A stretch of DNA of 64,000 bases, taken from NCBI RefSeq assembly GCF_902506415.1, contig NZ_LR733275.1, positions 4,626,176-4,690,175 on the forward strand. The letters are read 5' to 3'. Positions 52,726 to 61,212 of this stretch are shown here, piece after piece. Source of the DNA: Massilia sp. 9I. Its GTDB lineage: Bacteria; Pseudomonadota; Gammaproteobacteria; Burkholderiales; Burkholderiaceae_D. A program made the translations under genes and the position numbers. The number at the start of each line of letters is the position of its first letter. The first letter of the stretch is position 1. The notes beneath the pieces are model-generated. The model had not been told where the DNA came from. It ran no database searches and saw only the letters and a list, made by a program, of their open reading frames with translations.

Positions 52726-55700
52726 TTACTGACGGGTGTCCACCTGGACCAGCGGCTCGTCCACCGGCGCCTCTACCTTCTTGCGGGCACGGCCGACGCG
52801 CTGAGGCGTGTTGGCCTGGGCCGCGGCTTCCTGGGCGGCGCGCAGCTTTTCCGGGTCGGTCGACGCGAGCTGCAGGCCGGCGGCGGACAGGACTTCGTTC
52901 AGGTCCGCGGGAGCCGGGGTGGCGACCGGGGCTGGAGCAGCAGCAACCGGGGCCGGAGCAGCAGCAACCGGGGCAGGTGCAGGTGCGACCGGAGCGACCG
53001 GAGCGACCGGAGCGGCCGGAGCGGCGGGCGCTTCGGCGACCGGCGCCGGTGCGGCTTCCACTGCCGGCGCCTGGGCGACGGCCATCGATGCTGCAGTCGG
53101 GAACAGCCACGGACCCGGATCGGCTGCGACGGTCGGAGCTGGAGCAGGTGCTGCAGCAACCGGCGCCGGCGCCGGTGCAGCCGCAGCGGCTGCCGCAGCA
53201 GCGGCCTTGGCGGCAGCGCGGGCAGCGGCGTCGGCTTCGGCCTTCGCTTTGGCAGCCATCGATGCCGAGGTCGGGAACGGCCACGGACCCGCCTCAAGCT
53301 GGGCAGCCTTCTTCGGCGACCTGGCTTCGGCAGCTACCTTGGCGGCTTCCTCGTCGGCCACCGGGGTGAATGCCGGTGCGCCGTCGACGCCTTCGCCCGA
53401 CTCGACGCCATCCAGCCCGTCACGGTCGCGGCGGTTGCGGTTGCGGCCACCGCGGCGGCGGCGGCGGCGCGGCTCGTCGCCGCCTTCGCTTTCCAGTTCC
53501 TCGCCATCCGGACCGGTTGCCGCGACTTTCACCGCGTGGTCCAGCACGTCGCCGTGCGGGGTGGTGGTCGACAGTTCGCTTTCGTCGCTCGGCGCCGGGA
53601 CGGCCTGGAGCCTCAGCTCTTCAGCCTTGGCTTCGGTCTGCTGGGCAGCGCGTTCGCCACGCGGCTGGCGCGGTGCGCGTTCCTTGCGTTCGCCCGGTTC
53701 GCGTTCGGCACGTGCCGGTGCGCCTTCGACCTGCTCGCGCGGCGCACGTGGCTCACGCGGCTCGCGCGGTTCACGCTTCTCGCGCGGCGGACGGGCCGGC
53801 TTGCCTTCGGCTTCCACCGGCTTGGCGCTGTCGTCGAGCTTTGCAGTCTCGTCGCGCTCGCGGCCGCCCTTGGCGCCGCGGCCGTTGCGGGTGCGCTGGC
53901 CGTTGCGGCCACCGCGCTCGCCGCGCTCGGCTGCTGCAGGCGACGCAGGCTTCTCGGCCACCACTGGTGCGGGTACCGGCGCCGGTGCAACCGGTGCGCC
54001 CATGAAGAAGTTCTTGATGCGGGCGAAGAAGCCCAGTTCGCTCGGGGCCGGTGCGGCTGGCGTCGGCGTCGGGGCAGGCGCTGCCGCCTTGACCGGTTTG
54101 GCCGCTTCGCTGCGGTCCACCATCGGCGCCGGCTGGGCCGGGGTGATGGTCTTGACCACGGCTTCCTGGCGCGGCTTGGCTTCTTCCTTCTGGCGCTTGG
54201 AGAAGCTCATGTCGGTCTCGGCCGATTCCGCCATGGTGTAGCTGGCGGCCACGTCTTCCAGGCGCGGATCGTCGTGCTTGATGCGCTCGAGCTTGTAGTG
54301 CGGGGTGTCCAGATGCTTGTTCGGGATCAGGATCACGGTGATGCGGTGGCGGTTCTCGATCTTGAGCACTTCGCCGCGCTTTTCGTTCAGCAGGAACGCG
54401 GCGACGTCGACCGGCACCTGCACGTGGATCGCGGCCGAATTCTCTTTCATGGCCTCTTCCTGGATGATGCGCAGGACTTGCAGGGCCGAGGATTCGGTAT
54501 CGCGGATGTGGCCGGTGCCCGAGCAGCGCGGGCAGGTCACGTGCGAGCCTTCCGACAGCGACGGACGCAGGCGCTGGCGCGACAGTTCCATCAGGCCGAA
54601 GCGCGAGATCTTGCCCATCTGGACGCGTGCACGGTCATGGTGCAGGGCGTCCTTCAGGCGCTGTTCCACTTCGCGCTGGTTCTTGGCCACTTCCATGTCG
54701 ATGAAGTCGATCACGATCAGGCCGCCCAGGTCGCGCAGGCGCAGCTGGCGGGCGACTTCGTCGGCCGCTTCGCAGTTGGTGTTGAAGGCGGTGGTCTCGA
54801 TGTCCGAGCCGCGCGTGGCGCGCGCCGAGTTGACGTCGATGGAGACCAGGGCTTCGGTGTGGTCGATGACGATCGCGCCACCCGACGGCAGCGGCACGGT
54901 GCGCGCGTAGGCGGTCTCGATCTGGTGTTCGATCTGGAAGCGCGAGAACAGCGGCACGTCGTCGCTGTAGCGTTTCACGCGGTGCGCCATGTCCGGCATC
55001 ACGTGCGACATGAACTGCTGCGCCTGTTCGTAGATCTCGTCGGTGTCGATCAGCACTTCGCCGATGTCCGGCTGGAAGTAGTCGCGGATCGCGCGGATCA
55101 CCAGCGAGCTTTCCTGATAGATCAGGAACGGACCGGCGGCCGACTTGCCGGCGCCTTCGATCGCGCGCCACAGCTGCATCAGGTAGTTCAGGTCCCACTG
55201 CAGTTCTTCGACCGTGCGGCCGATGCCGGCGGTACGGGCGATCACCGACATGCCCTGCGGCAGGTCGAGCTTGTCCATGGTCTCGCGCAGTTCCTGGCGC
55301 TCTTCGCCTTCGACACGGCGCGACACGCCGCCGCCGCGCGGGTTGTTCGGCATCAGGACCAGATAGCGGCCCGCCAGCGAGATGAACGAGGTCAGGGCTG
55401 CGCCCTTGTTGCCGCGCTCTTCCTTCTCGACCTGGACCATGATTTCCTGGCCTTCCTTGAGGGCTTCCTTGATCGTGCAGTTACGCACGTCGACGCCATC
55501 GCGGAAATAGGTACGGGCAACTTCTTTGAAGGGGAGGAAACCGTGGCGGTCTTCGCCGTAGCTGACGAAGCAAGCTTCGAGGGAGGGTTCGATGCGGGTG
55601 ATGACACCCTTGTAGATATTGGACTTGCGTTGCTCGCGACCAGCGGTCTCGATATCGATGTCGATCAGCTTCTGGCCGTCGACAATCGCTACGCGCAGCT

Positions 55701-55737
55701 CCTCTTGCTGCGTAGCGTTAAACAACATGCGTTTCAT
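52726..55737 (-). CDS. rne: ribonuclease E
   Basis: This 1003-residue endoribonuclease is the core of the RNA degradosome. The N-terminal catalytic half (about residues 1-510) contains the S1 domain (MKRMLFNATQQEELRVAIVDGQKLIDIDIE), the DNase I-like site (ALVSIDVNSARATRGSDIE, LIVIDFIDM) and the Zn-link CPRCSGTGHI. The C-terminal half is disordered: an Arg-rich, RNA-binding stretch at about 630-700 and 770-790, then Ala/Pro-rich sequence with two copies of GPWxFPTxASMA (near residues 816 and 874). It diverges from rluC, as in other proteobacteria. Confidence 0.97.
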   Translation of the reverse strand: MKRMLFNATQQEELRVAIVDGQKLIDIDIETAGREQRKSNIYKGVITRIEPSLEACFVSYGEDRHGFLPFKEVARTYFRDGVDVRNCTIKEALKEGQEIMVQVEKEERGNKGAALTSFISLAGRYLVLMPNNPRGGGVSRRVEGEERQELRETMDKLDLPQGMSVIARTAGIGRTVEELQWDLNYLMQLWRAIEGAGKSAAGPFLIYQESSLVIRAIRDYFQPDIGEVLIDTDEIYEQAQQFMSHVMPDMAHRVKRYSDDVPLFSRFQIEHQIETAYARTVPLPSGGAIVIDHTEALVSIDVNSARATRGSDIETTAFNTNCEAADEVARQLRLRDLGGLIVIDFIDMEVAKNQREVEQRLKDALHHDRARVQMGKISRFGLMELSRQRLRPSLSEGSHVTCPRCSGTGHIRDTESSALQVLRIIQEEAMKENSAAIHVQVPVDVAAFLLNEKRGEVLKIENRHRITVILIPNKHLDTPHYKLERIKHDDPRLEDVAASYTMAESAETDMSFSKRQKEEAKPRQEAVVKTITPAQPAPMVDRSEAAKPVKAAAPAPTPTPAAPAPSELGFFARIKNFFMGAPVAPAPVPAPVVAEKPASPAAAERGERGGRNGQRTRNGRGAKGGRERDETAKLDDSAKPVEAEGKPARPPREKREPREPREPRAPREQVEGAPARAEREPGERKERAPRQPRGERAAQQTEAKAEELRLQAVPAPSDESELSTTTPHGDVLDHAVKVAATGPDGEELESEGGDEPRRRRRRGGRNRNRRDRDGLDGVESGEGVDGAPAFTPVADEEAAKVAAEARSPKKAAQLEAGPWPFPTSASMAAKAKAEADAAARAAAKAAAAAAAAAAPAPAPVAAAPAPAPTVAADPGPWLFPTAASMAVAQAPAVEAAPAPVAEAPAAPAAPVAPVAPVAPAPAPVAAAPAPVAAAPAPVATPAPADLNEVLSAAGLQLASTDPEKLRAAQEAAAQANTPQRVGRARKKVEAPVDEPLVQVDTRQ

Positions 55738-56412
55738 TTTTATTAACTCCGCGACCCGAAGGCCGTGTCATGCCGCGCTGGTTAGGCGCGGCGAAAGTAC
55801 ATGGAATGTACGCGGAGAAGGGAATGTTGGAGGGGGGAATACCCGGGACGGGGCAGGGCGATGCCAGGCATCGCTGCCACACAGGGCGCAAATGGAGCCG
55901 AACGTCATTGTCTACGCACGCCGTAACCAGCGACTGGCCCGCCTGCCACCACGTTGGGGTGGGCACGGCGGGGACAGCGGGTCGGTGTGCAACAACGGGC
56001 CAGACCGTAGCCAGCGAACAACCGAGACTTCGATACCGAGGCGATCAATCAGCCTTCGCTATTCCAGCCTTCAGGTGAGGCCTACATCGGGTCGGGCGAA
56101 GACGACAAGCGTTATCGACACCATCAACCGGCGAGCCGCCATTGGGTGGCTTTCCGGTACTTATCCATACAAATCCAAACAAACCAATCCTGCACTCAGC
56201 CACACAACCCGATTGCAACTGCAGGTGCAACCCTGATCGGCGCCTGAATGTGCGTACACGTTTTTTTCCACCGAATTTGCTGATAAGCGGGGCCGGTGGA
56301 GCGCGCCCCTGTGTAAAATATCGTTTTAATTCTTACACCAGCAGAGGTTTGACCGCCGCCTGTCGATTATATATTCAAAATGAAGGACTTAGAGAGAATT
56401 TCTGGGAAGACA
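55738..56412. other. 675-bp divergent region rne / rluC with structured rne leader
   Basis: No gene is seen. Near rne there are three hairpins with perfect arms: CCGCGC/GCGCGG (55773-55791), GTACAT/ATGTAC (55797-55811) and GCGATGC/GCATCGC (55858-55874). Further right are GTGTAA/TTACAC arms (about 56311-56338), and a perfect minus-strand TATAAT at 56366-56371 that could start a very long rne leader. Confidence 0.6.
56349..56375 (+). promoter_or_regulatory. candidate promoter of the rluC operon
   Basis: TTGACC (56349-56354) and TATATT (56370-56375) are 15 bp apart, which is short but acceptable. The rluC ATG is 38 bp further on. Confidence 0.45.
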
Positions 56413-57402
56413 ATGCGAACAGTGGTACAGAACGATGTTGTTCCCCCTTCATCACAGCCAACAATCCAGGCGCAGTTCGTCACAATTACCGAAGAAGAAG
56501 CCGGTCAGCGGATCGATAACTACCTGTTGCGTGTCTGCAAAGGCGTCCCCAAGAGCCATATTTACCGCATCCTCCGTTCGGGGGAAGTGCGGGTCAACAA
56601 GGGCCGCATCGACCAGTTGTACCGCCTCGCCGAGGGCGACCTGGTGCGCATCCCGCCGATCCGCATTGCCGAGAAGGCCAGCCAGCAGGCCACACCGGGC
56701 CTCGAATTCCCCATCGTGTTCGAGGACACGCACCTGCTCGTGATCGACAAGCCGGCCGGCGTCGCCGTGCATGGCGGCTCGGGCGTGTCCTACGGTGTCA
56801 TTGAACAATTGCGCGCGGCGCGGCCGCAGGCCAAGTTCCTGGAACTGGTGCACCGGCTCGATCGGGAAACTTCTGGGCTCTTGCTCATCGCCAAGAAACG
56901 TTCGGCCCTGACCAACCTGCACGACCAGATGCGCGACGGCGTGACCGACAAGCGCTACCTGACCGCGGTGGTCGGCGACTGGACCAACAAGCGCCAGCAT
57001 GTAAAGCTCCCTTTACATAAATTCACGACCCCCGACGGCGAGCGCCGCGTGGTGGTGCAGGCCGGCGGCCAGGAAGCGCACACGGTGTTCAACCTGAAGC
57101 GCAAATGGAAAGACTTCGCCTTGCTAGAAGCCGAACTCAAGACCGGCCGCACGCACCAGATCCGCGTGCACCTGGCATCGAGTGGCTTCCCCATCCTGGG
57201 CGACGAGAAGTACGGCGATTTTGCGCTGAACAAGCAGCTTCAGAAGGCAACCAATGAGCGCGGCGCCCTCAAGCGCATGTTCCTGCACGCCTACCAGATC
57301 ACCTTCACCCACCCCGACACCGGCCAGCCGATGACCTTGCGCGCGCCGCTGCCGGCCGAGTGCGACCGATTCTTGGTAAGCTTGGGGCAACCAATCATAT
57401 AA
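56413..57402 (+). CDS. rluC: 23S rRNA pseudouridine synthase RluC
   Basis: This 329-residue enzyme has an S4 RNA-binding domain (GQRIDNYLLRVCKGVPKSHIYRILRSGEVRVNKGRI). The RluA-type catalytic domain follows, with the Asp motif HRLDRETSGLLLIAKK and KTGRTHQIRVHLASSGFPILGDEKYGD. RluC modifies U955, U2504 and U2580 of 23S rRNA in E. coli. The ATG at 56413 has GGGAAG upstream; an in-frame ATG at 56380 has no ribosome-binding site. It heads rluC-HAD-Rieske-sppA. Confidence 0.95.
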   Translation: MRTVVQNDVVPPSSQPTIQAQFVTITEEEAGQRIDNYLLRVCKGVPKSHIYRILRSGEVRVNKGRIDQLYRLAEGDLVRIPPIRIAEKASQQATPGLEFPIVFEDTHLLVIDKPAGVAVHGGSGVSYGVIEQLRAARPQAKFLELVHRLDRETSGLLLIAKKRSALTNLHDQMRDGVTDKRYLTAVVGDWTNKRQHVKLPLHKFTTPDGERRVVVQAGGQEAHTVFNLKRKWKDFALLEAELKTGRTHQIRVHLASSGFPILGDEKYGDFALNKQLQKATNERGALKRMFLHAYQITFTHPDTGQPMTLRAPLPAECDRFLVSLGQPII

Positions 57403-57448
57403 ATAGCAATGTGAGGCGGGAAATCCGCCTCTCGCGCATATAAAGAGC

Positions 57449-58108
57449 ATGCCAAGAAAGCAATTTGACCTGATCGTCTTCGACTGGGACGGCACCCTGA
57501 TGGACAGTACGGCCGCGATCGTGCGCTGCATCCAGTCGGCGGCGCGTGATCTCGGCCTGCCGGTGCCGAGCGATGCCTCGGCCTCGCACGTCATCGGCCT
57601 CAGCCTGTCCGAAGCAATGCAGACCGTACTGCCGGACATCGACCCGGTGCTGTACCCGAAAATGGTCGAGCGCTACCGCTATCACTTCCTGACCAAAGAC
57701 CACGAACTGGTGCTGTTCAAGGGAGTTCGCGAGATGTTGAGCGAACTTGCGGCCGACGGCTACTTCCTGGCGGTGGCCACGGGCAAGAGCAGGGTAGGCC
57801 TGAACCGGGCCATGAACGCGGCCGGCCTGCTGTCCATGTTCGACGCCACCCGCTGCGCCGACGAGACCTTCTCCAAGCCGCACCCGGCGATGCTGCAGGA
57901 ACTGACGCGCGAACTGGGCCAGGACCTGCGCCGCACCGTGATGATCGGCGACACAACGCACGACCTGATGATGGCGAACAATGCCGGCGCCTCCGGCATT
58001 GCGGTCGAGTTCGGCGCCCATCCGGTGCACCAGCTGCAGGCCTGCAACCCGATCTTCTCGGCCCGCTCGATTCCCGAGCTGCATGCGTGGTTGCTGGAGA
58101 ACGCGTAA
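57449..58108 (+). CDS. HAD family hydrolase (phosphoglycolate phosphatase-like)
   Basis: This 219-residue HAD phosphatase has motif I VFDWDGTLMDS, motif II AVATGKSR, motif III lysine in SKPHPAM and motif IV MIGDTTHDLMMANNAGA. A helical cap lies between motifs I and II. It resembles phosphoglycolate phosphatase and YjjG-type enzymes; the substrate is not certain. It lies 46 bp after rluC and 2 bp before the Rieske gene. Confidence 0.93.
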   Translation: MPRKQFDLIVFDWDGTLMDSTAAIVRCIQSAARDLGLPVPSDASASHVIGLSLSEAMQTVLPDIDPVLYPKMVERYRYHFLTKDHELVLFKGVREMLSELAADGYFLAVATGKSRVGLNRAMNAAGLLSMFDATRCADETFSKPHPAMLQELTRELGQDLRRTVMIGDTTHDLMMANNAGASGIAVEFGAHPVHQLQACNPIFSARSIPELHAWLLENA

Positions 58109-58110
58109 GG

Positions 58111-58509
58111 ATGGCCGACGATCACAGCCTGTTCGTGTGCGAAGCGGATGCGCTGCTTGACGGCGGCAAGGGCGTCCGCTTTGCGGTCATTGCCTTTGGG
58201 CACCCGACGACGGGCTTTGTGGTACGTTATGACGGTAAACCATTTGCCTATCTGAACCGTTGTGCACACGTGCCGATCGAACTCGACTGGTCGCAAGGCG
58301 ACTTTTTCGAGTCGAGCGGCCTGTACCTGATGTGCGCGACCCACGGTGCGGTGTACGAGCCGGATACCGGCAAGTGCGCCGGCGGTCCGTGCCGCGGCGG
58401 CCGGCTGCGGCCGATCGCCGTGAGCGAACGCGACGGCGGCATCTGGTGGCAGCCCGACGACATGGTGCGTCCACCCGCACCCGAGGAATCAACACCGAAC
58501 ATTAAGTGA
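58111..58509 (+). CDS. Rieske [2Fe-2S] domain protein
   Basis: This 132-residue soluble protein has a Rieske cluster site, CAHVPIELDW and CATHGAVYEPDTGKCAGGPC, with the two Cys-x-His type ligand pairs. It is a small ferredoxin-like electron carrier without a signal peptide or membrane anchor, so it is unrelated to the bc1 Rieske subunit. Its conserved place between the HAD gene and sppA in betaproteobacteria is known, but its role is not. The ATG at 58111 follows TAAGG. Confidence 0.92.
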   Translation: MADDHSLFVCEADALLDGGKGVRFAVIAFGHPTTGFVVRYDGKPFAYLNRCAHVPIELDWSQGDFFESSGLYLMCATHGAVYEPDTGKCAGGPCRGGRLRPIAVSERDGGIWWQPDDMVRPPAPEESTPNIK

Positions 58510-58520
58510 ATGCCCAGCGA

Positions 58521-59540
58521 ATGAGCGACCAAACGCGTCACGACCACGACCCCGCGGGCGACAGCCCGCTCGATAAACGGCTCGCCGCCGATCCCACGAT
58601 CAGCAACTGGGAGCGCGCCACCCTGGAAAAGCTGGTGTTCGCCACCGTGCAGGAACGCCGCGCGGCGCGCCGCTGGGGCATCTTCTTCAAGCTCAGCTTC
58701 CTGCTGGTGGCCGTGCTGGCCCTGCTGACCTATTACGATTCCACCTTCGGCTTCGGCGGCGACGAGAACCTGGGCCGCCACACCGCTCTCATCGAAATCA
58801 ACGGCGAGATCGAATCCGAGGGCAGCGGCGCAGCCGATACCGTGATTCCTTCGCTGAACAAGGCGTTTTCCGACGCGGGCTCGGCCGCGGTGGTGATGCG
58901 CATCGACAGCCCCGGCGGCAGCCCGGTGCAGGCCGGCATCATCGTCGACGAGATCCAGCGCCTCAAGCGCGCCTATCCGGACAAGCCGCTCTACGTGGTG
59001 GTGGACGAGATCTGCGCCTCGGGCGGCTACTACATCGCGTCGGCGGCCGACCGCATCTATGTGAACAAGGCCTCGATCGTCGGTTCGGTCGGCGTGCTGA
59101 TGGACAGCTTCGGTTTCGTGGGCACCATGGAAAAGCTGGGCGTCGAGCGCCGCCTGCTCACCGCCGGCGAGAACAAGGGCTTCCTCGATCCGTTCAGCCC
59201 GCAGTCGGACAAGCACAAGGCGCACGCCCAGGCGATGCTGAACGAAATCCACCAGCAATTCATTTCGGTGGTGCGCGCGGGCCGCGGCAAGCGCCTGAAG
59301 GAAACCCCGGAAACCTTCTCCGGCCTGTACTGGACCGGCGCCAAGGCAGTCCAGATGGGCCTGGCCGATGGCTTCGGCACCGTCGATACGGTGGCGCGCG
59401 ACATCGTCAAGGCCGAGGACATCGTCGACTACACCGCCCACGAAGGCTTGCCGGAACGCGTCCTGAAGAAATTCGGCGCGGCAGTGGGAAATGGCGCCGT
59501 CAGCGCCGCCTACAAGGGCGCTATTCCGCAGGTAAGATGA
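58521..59540 (+). CDS. sppA: S49 family signal peptide peptidase SppA
   Basis: This 339-residue membrane protease has one N-terminal membrane segment (IFFKLSFLLVAVLALLTYY). The short SppA domain carries the catalytic Ser in EICASGGYY and Lys in YVNKASIVGSVGVLM. It degrades cleaved signal peptides. Start choice is uncertain: ATG 58521 (MSDQTRHDHD), or GTG 58506, which overlaps the Rieske stop and adds 5 residues; neither has a strong ribosome-binding site. Confidence 0.93.
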   Translation: MSDQTRHDHDPAGDSPLDKRLAADPTISNWERATLEKLVFATVQERRAARRWGIFFKLSFLLVAVLALLTYYDSTFGFGGDENLGRHTALIEINGEIESEGSGAADTVIPSLNKAFSDAGSAAVVMRIDSPGGSPVQAGIIVDEIQRLKRAYPDKPLYVVVDEICASGGYYIASAADRIYVNKASIVGSVGVLMDSFGFVGTMEKLGVERRLLTAGENKGFLDPFSPQSDKHKAHAQAMLNEIHQQFISVVRAGRGKRLKETPETFSGLYWTGAKAVQMGLADGFGTVDTVARDIVKAEDIVDYTAHEGLPERVLKKFGAAVGNGAVSAAYKGAIPQVR

Positions 59541-59718
59541 CATTTTGCTTGCATCCTGCGGAACTTGTTCTATATTGGGTGTAGCGACTTGAAGGCAGGC
59601 CGGTGGCGACACATAGCGTTATCACCACTTGCTCGAAGGACGCTCCCCCACTGCACCGCGCGTGCAGCTTCGAGAGAATTCAATTCCTCACAGTGGTGTT
59701 CCTTCACAGGAAATGGAA

Positions 59719-59746
59719 ACGACGGCCTCGGCCGTCGTTTTCATTT
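59719..59746. terminator. terminator between sppA and a convergent small gene
   Basis: AAACGACGGC (59719-59728) pairs with GCCGTCGTTT (59733-59742) around CTCG. T-rich sequence on the + side and TTTCC on the - side allow use in both directions. Confidence 0.7.
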
Positions 59747-59760
59747 TCGGGACGGCAGAT

Positions 59761-60096
59761 TCAGGTGCAGGTGCCCAGGTGCTGGGTATCGCCGTCGCGG
59801 GCCGGCTGGCAATCGGTGATTTCGGGCGGGCGCAGCGGCAGCGGTGCGTCTTCGTGCTGCATGAAGCCGCCGCGGTCGAGCCAGGCCTGGAAATCGCGCC
59901 GGGCGGCGGCATACCAGGCGGCGCGCACAGCCGGGGCGCCATGGTGCAGGTGCGGGATATGGCCGCCATGTTGCCAGCGCGACAAGGCAAGGCGCGTGGG
60001 GAAGAGGGCGGCGTGGTATCGGGCAATCTGGCGCCGTTCGTCAGGGTCGACGTCGAACGGGATCGGGCCTTTGGTCGGTTGCGCGTTGGTGTGCAC
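59761..60096 (-). CDS. hypothetical protein, GTG start
   Basis: This 111-residue His-, Trp- and Pro-containing protein includes DPDERRQIARYHAALFPTRLALSRWQHGGHIPHLHHGAPAVRAAWYAAARRDFQAWLDRGGF. It has no signal peptide or membrane segment. I do not recognise it. Support for a real gene is the codon-like composition, an AGGA upstream of the GTG at 60096, and a terminator 18 bp beyond its stop. It lies convergent to sppA. Confidence 0.55.
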   Translation of the reverse strand: MHTNAQPTKGPIPFDVDPDERRQIARYHAALFPTRLALSRWQHGGHIPHLHHGAPAVRAAWYAAARRDFQAWLDRGGFMQHEDAPLPLRPPEITDCQPARDGDTQHLGTCT

Positions 60097-60355
60097 GGTC
60101 TTGTCCTATTAGTATGGAGAAACTTTGCTTAAAAGTCCTCAAGTGATTAGGCGGATTCCTAACGCGTTGAAGTCTATCAATAGGAAACTTCCTAGGCTTG
60201 ACGCTCGTCAAATGAACGGATGCATCCGAAGGCTGTCGGAATACTTTACCCCAGGAAAGGGGGAGCGGTTCAGGCAGGGTGGGTAAGGCTTCTTACTTTG
60301 GAGGTATTTTGGCGGGCCTGCCCCTTGCGCGCCGCTTCTGTTACAGTGGCGCCCC
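60097..60355. other. 259-bp intergenic region before the RsuA-type gene
   Basis: It is AT-richer than its surroundings. It contains the short inverted repeats TAGGAA-AC-TTCCTA (60181-60194) and TTGAC-GCTC-GTCAA (60199-60212). No clear promoter can be assigned. Confidence 0.4.
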
Positions 60356-61069
60356 ATGAGCAAATTATCCCTGGACCGCATCCTGCAATCGCAGGGTTTC
60401 GGCACCCGCAAATACTGCCGCGCCCTGATCGAGGACGGCGACGTGCTGGTCAACGGCACGGTCGAAGACAATTTCAAGGCGACCTTCGATACCTCGGATT
60501 TGGTGCTGACCGTGTTCGACGAGGAATGGCGCTACCGCGAGCACGTCTATCTGGCCCTGTATAAGCCGGCCAATTACGAATGCTCGCGCAAGCCGAGCCA
60601 TCATCCGGGTGTATTGACCCTGCTGCCCGAGCAGTTCGGCTGGCGCGACGTGCAGCCGGTCGGCCGCCTCGACCACGACACCACCGGGCTGCTCCTGATG
60701 TCGGACGACGGCCCCTTCATCCACGCCCAGTCCTCGCCCAAGCGCCACGTGCCCAAGGTCTACCAGGCCACCACTGCCGAAGCGGTGACCCAGGCGCTGG
60801 TCGATCAGATGCTGGCGGGCGTGCAGCTGCATGACGAGCCGGCGCCCCTGAAGGCGGTGTCCTGCGTGCAGCGCGGCGAGCACCTGCTCGAGATCGTGCT
60901 GGAGCAGGGCAAGTACCACCAGGTCAAGCGCATGCTGGCCGCCGCCGGCAACCACTGCAGCGCGCTGCACCGTTCGCAGATCGGCGGGCTGACGCTCGAA
61001 TCCCTCGGCCTGAAGGAAGGGGAGTGGTGCTTCCTGGAGCAGGAACAGCTCGACCTTCTTGTACCCTGA
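60356..61069 (+). CDS. rsuA: 16S rRNA pseudouridine synthase, RsuA family
   Basis: This 237-residue enzyme has an N-terminal S4 domain (LSLDRILQSQGFGTRKYCRALIEDGDVLVNG). The RsuA catalytic domain follows, with ALYKPANYECSRKPSHHPGVLTLLP, the catalytic Asp in VGRLDHDTTGLLLMSDDG, and QGKYHQVKRMLAAAGNHCSALHR. RsuA modifies U516 of 16S rRNA; RluE or RluF specificity cannot be fully excluded. The gene appears monocistronic. Confidence 0.93.
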   Translation: MSKLSLDRILQSQGFGTRKYCRALIEDGDVLVNGTVEDNFKATFDTSDLVLTVFDEEWRYREHVYLALYKPANYECSRKPSHHPGVLTLLPEQFGWRDVQPVGRLDHDTTGLLLMSDDGPFIHAQSSPKRHVPKVYQATTAEAVTQALVDQMLAGVQLHDEPAPLKAVSCVQRGEHLLEIVLEQGKYHQVKRMLAAAGNHCSALHRSQIGGLTLESLGLKEGEWCFLEQEQLDLLVP

Positions 61070-61212
61070 GCTTCCAGATACGTTTGCCGCGCTGCGGCAA
61101 ACGGTGCGCCATCTTCCCCGGTTTTCCGCGACACTGCTGTTGACAATCCGCCAAGTCATGCAAGCTCTTGTGCATGGCAGCGCGGCCGCATAGCCGTTTC
61201 CGAAGAAAGCCC

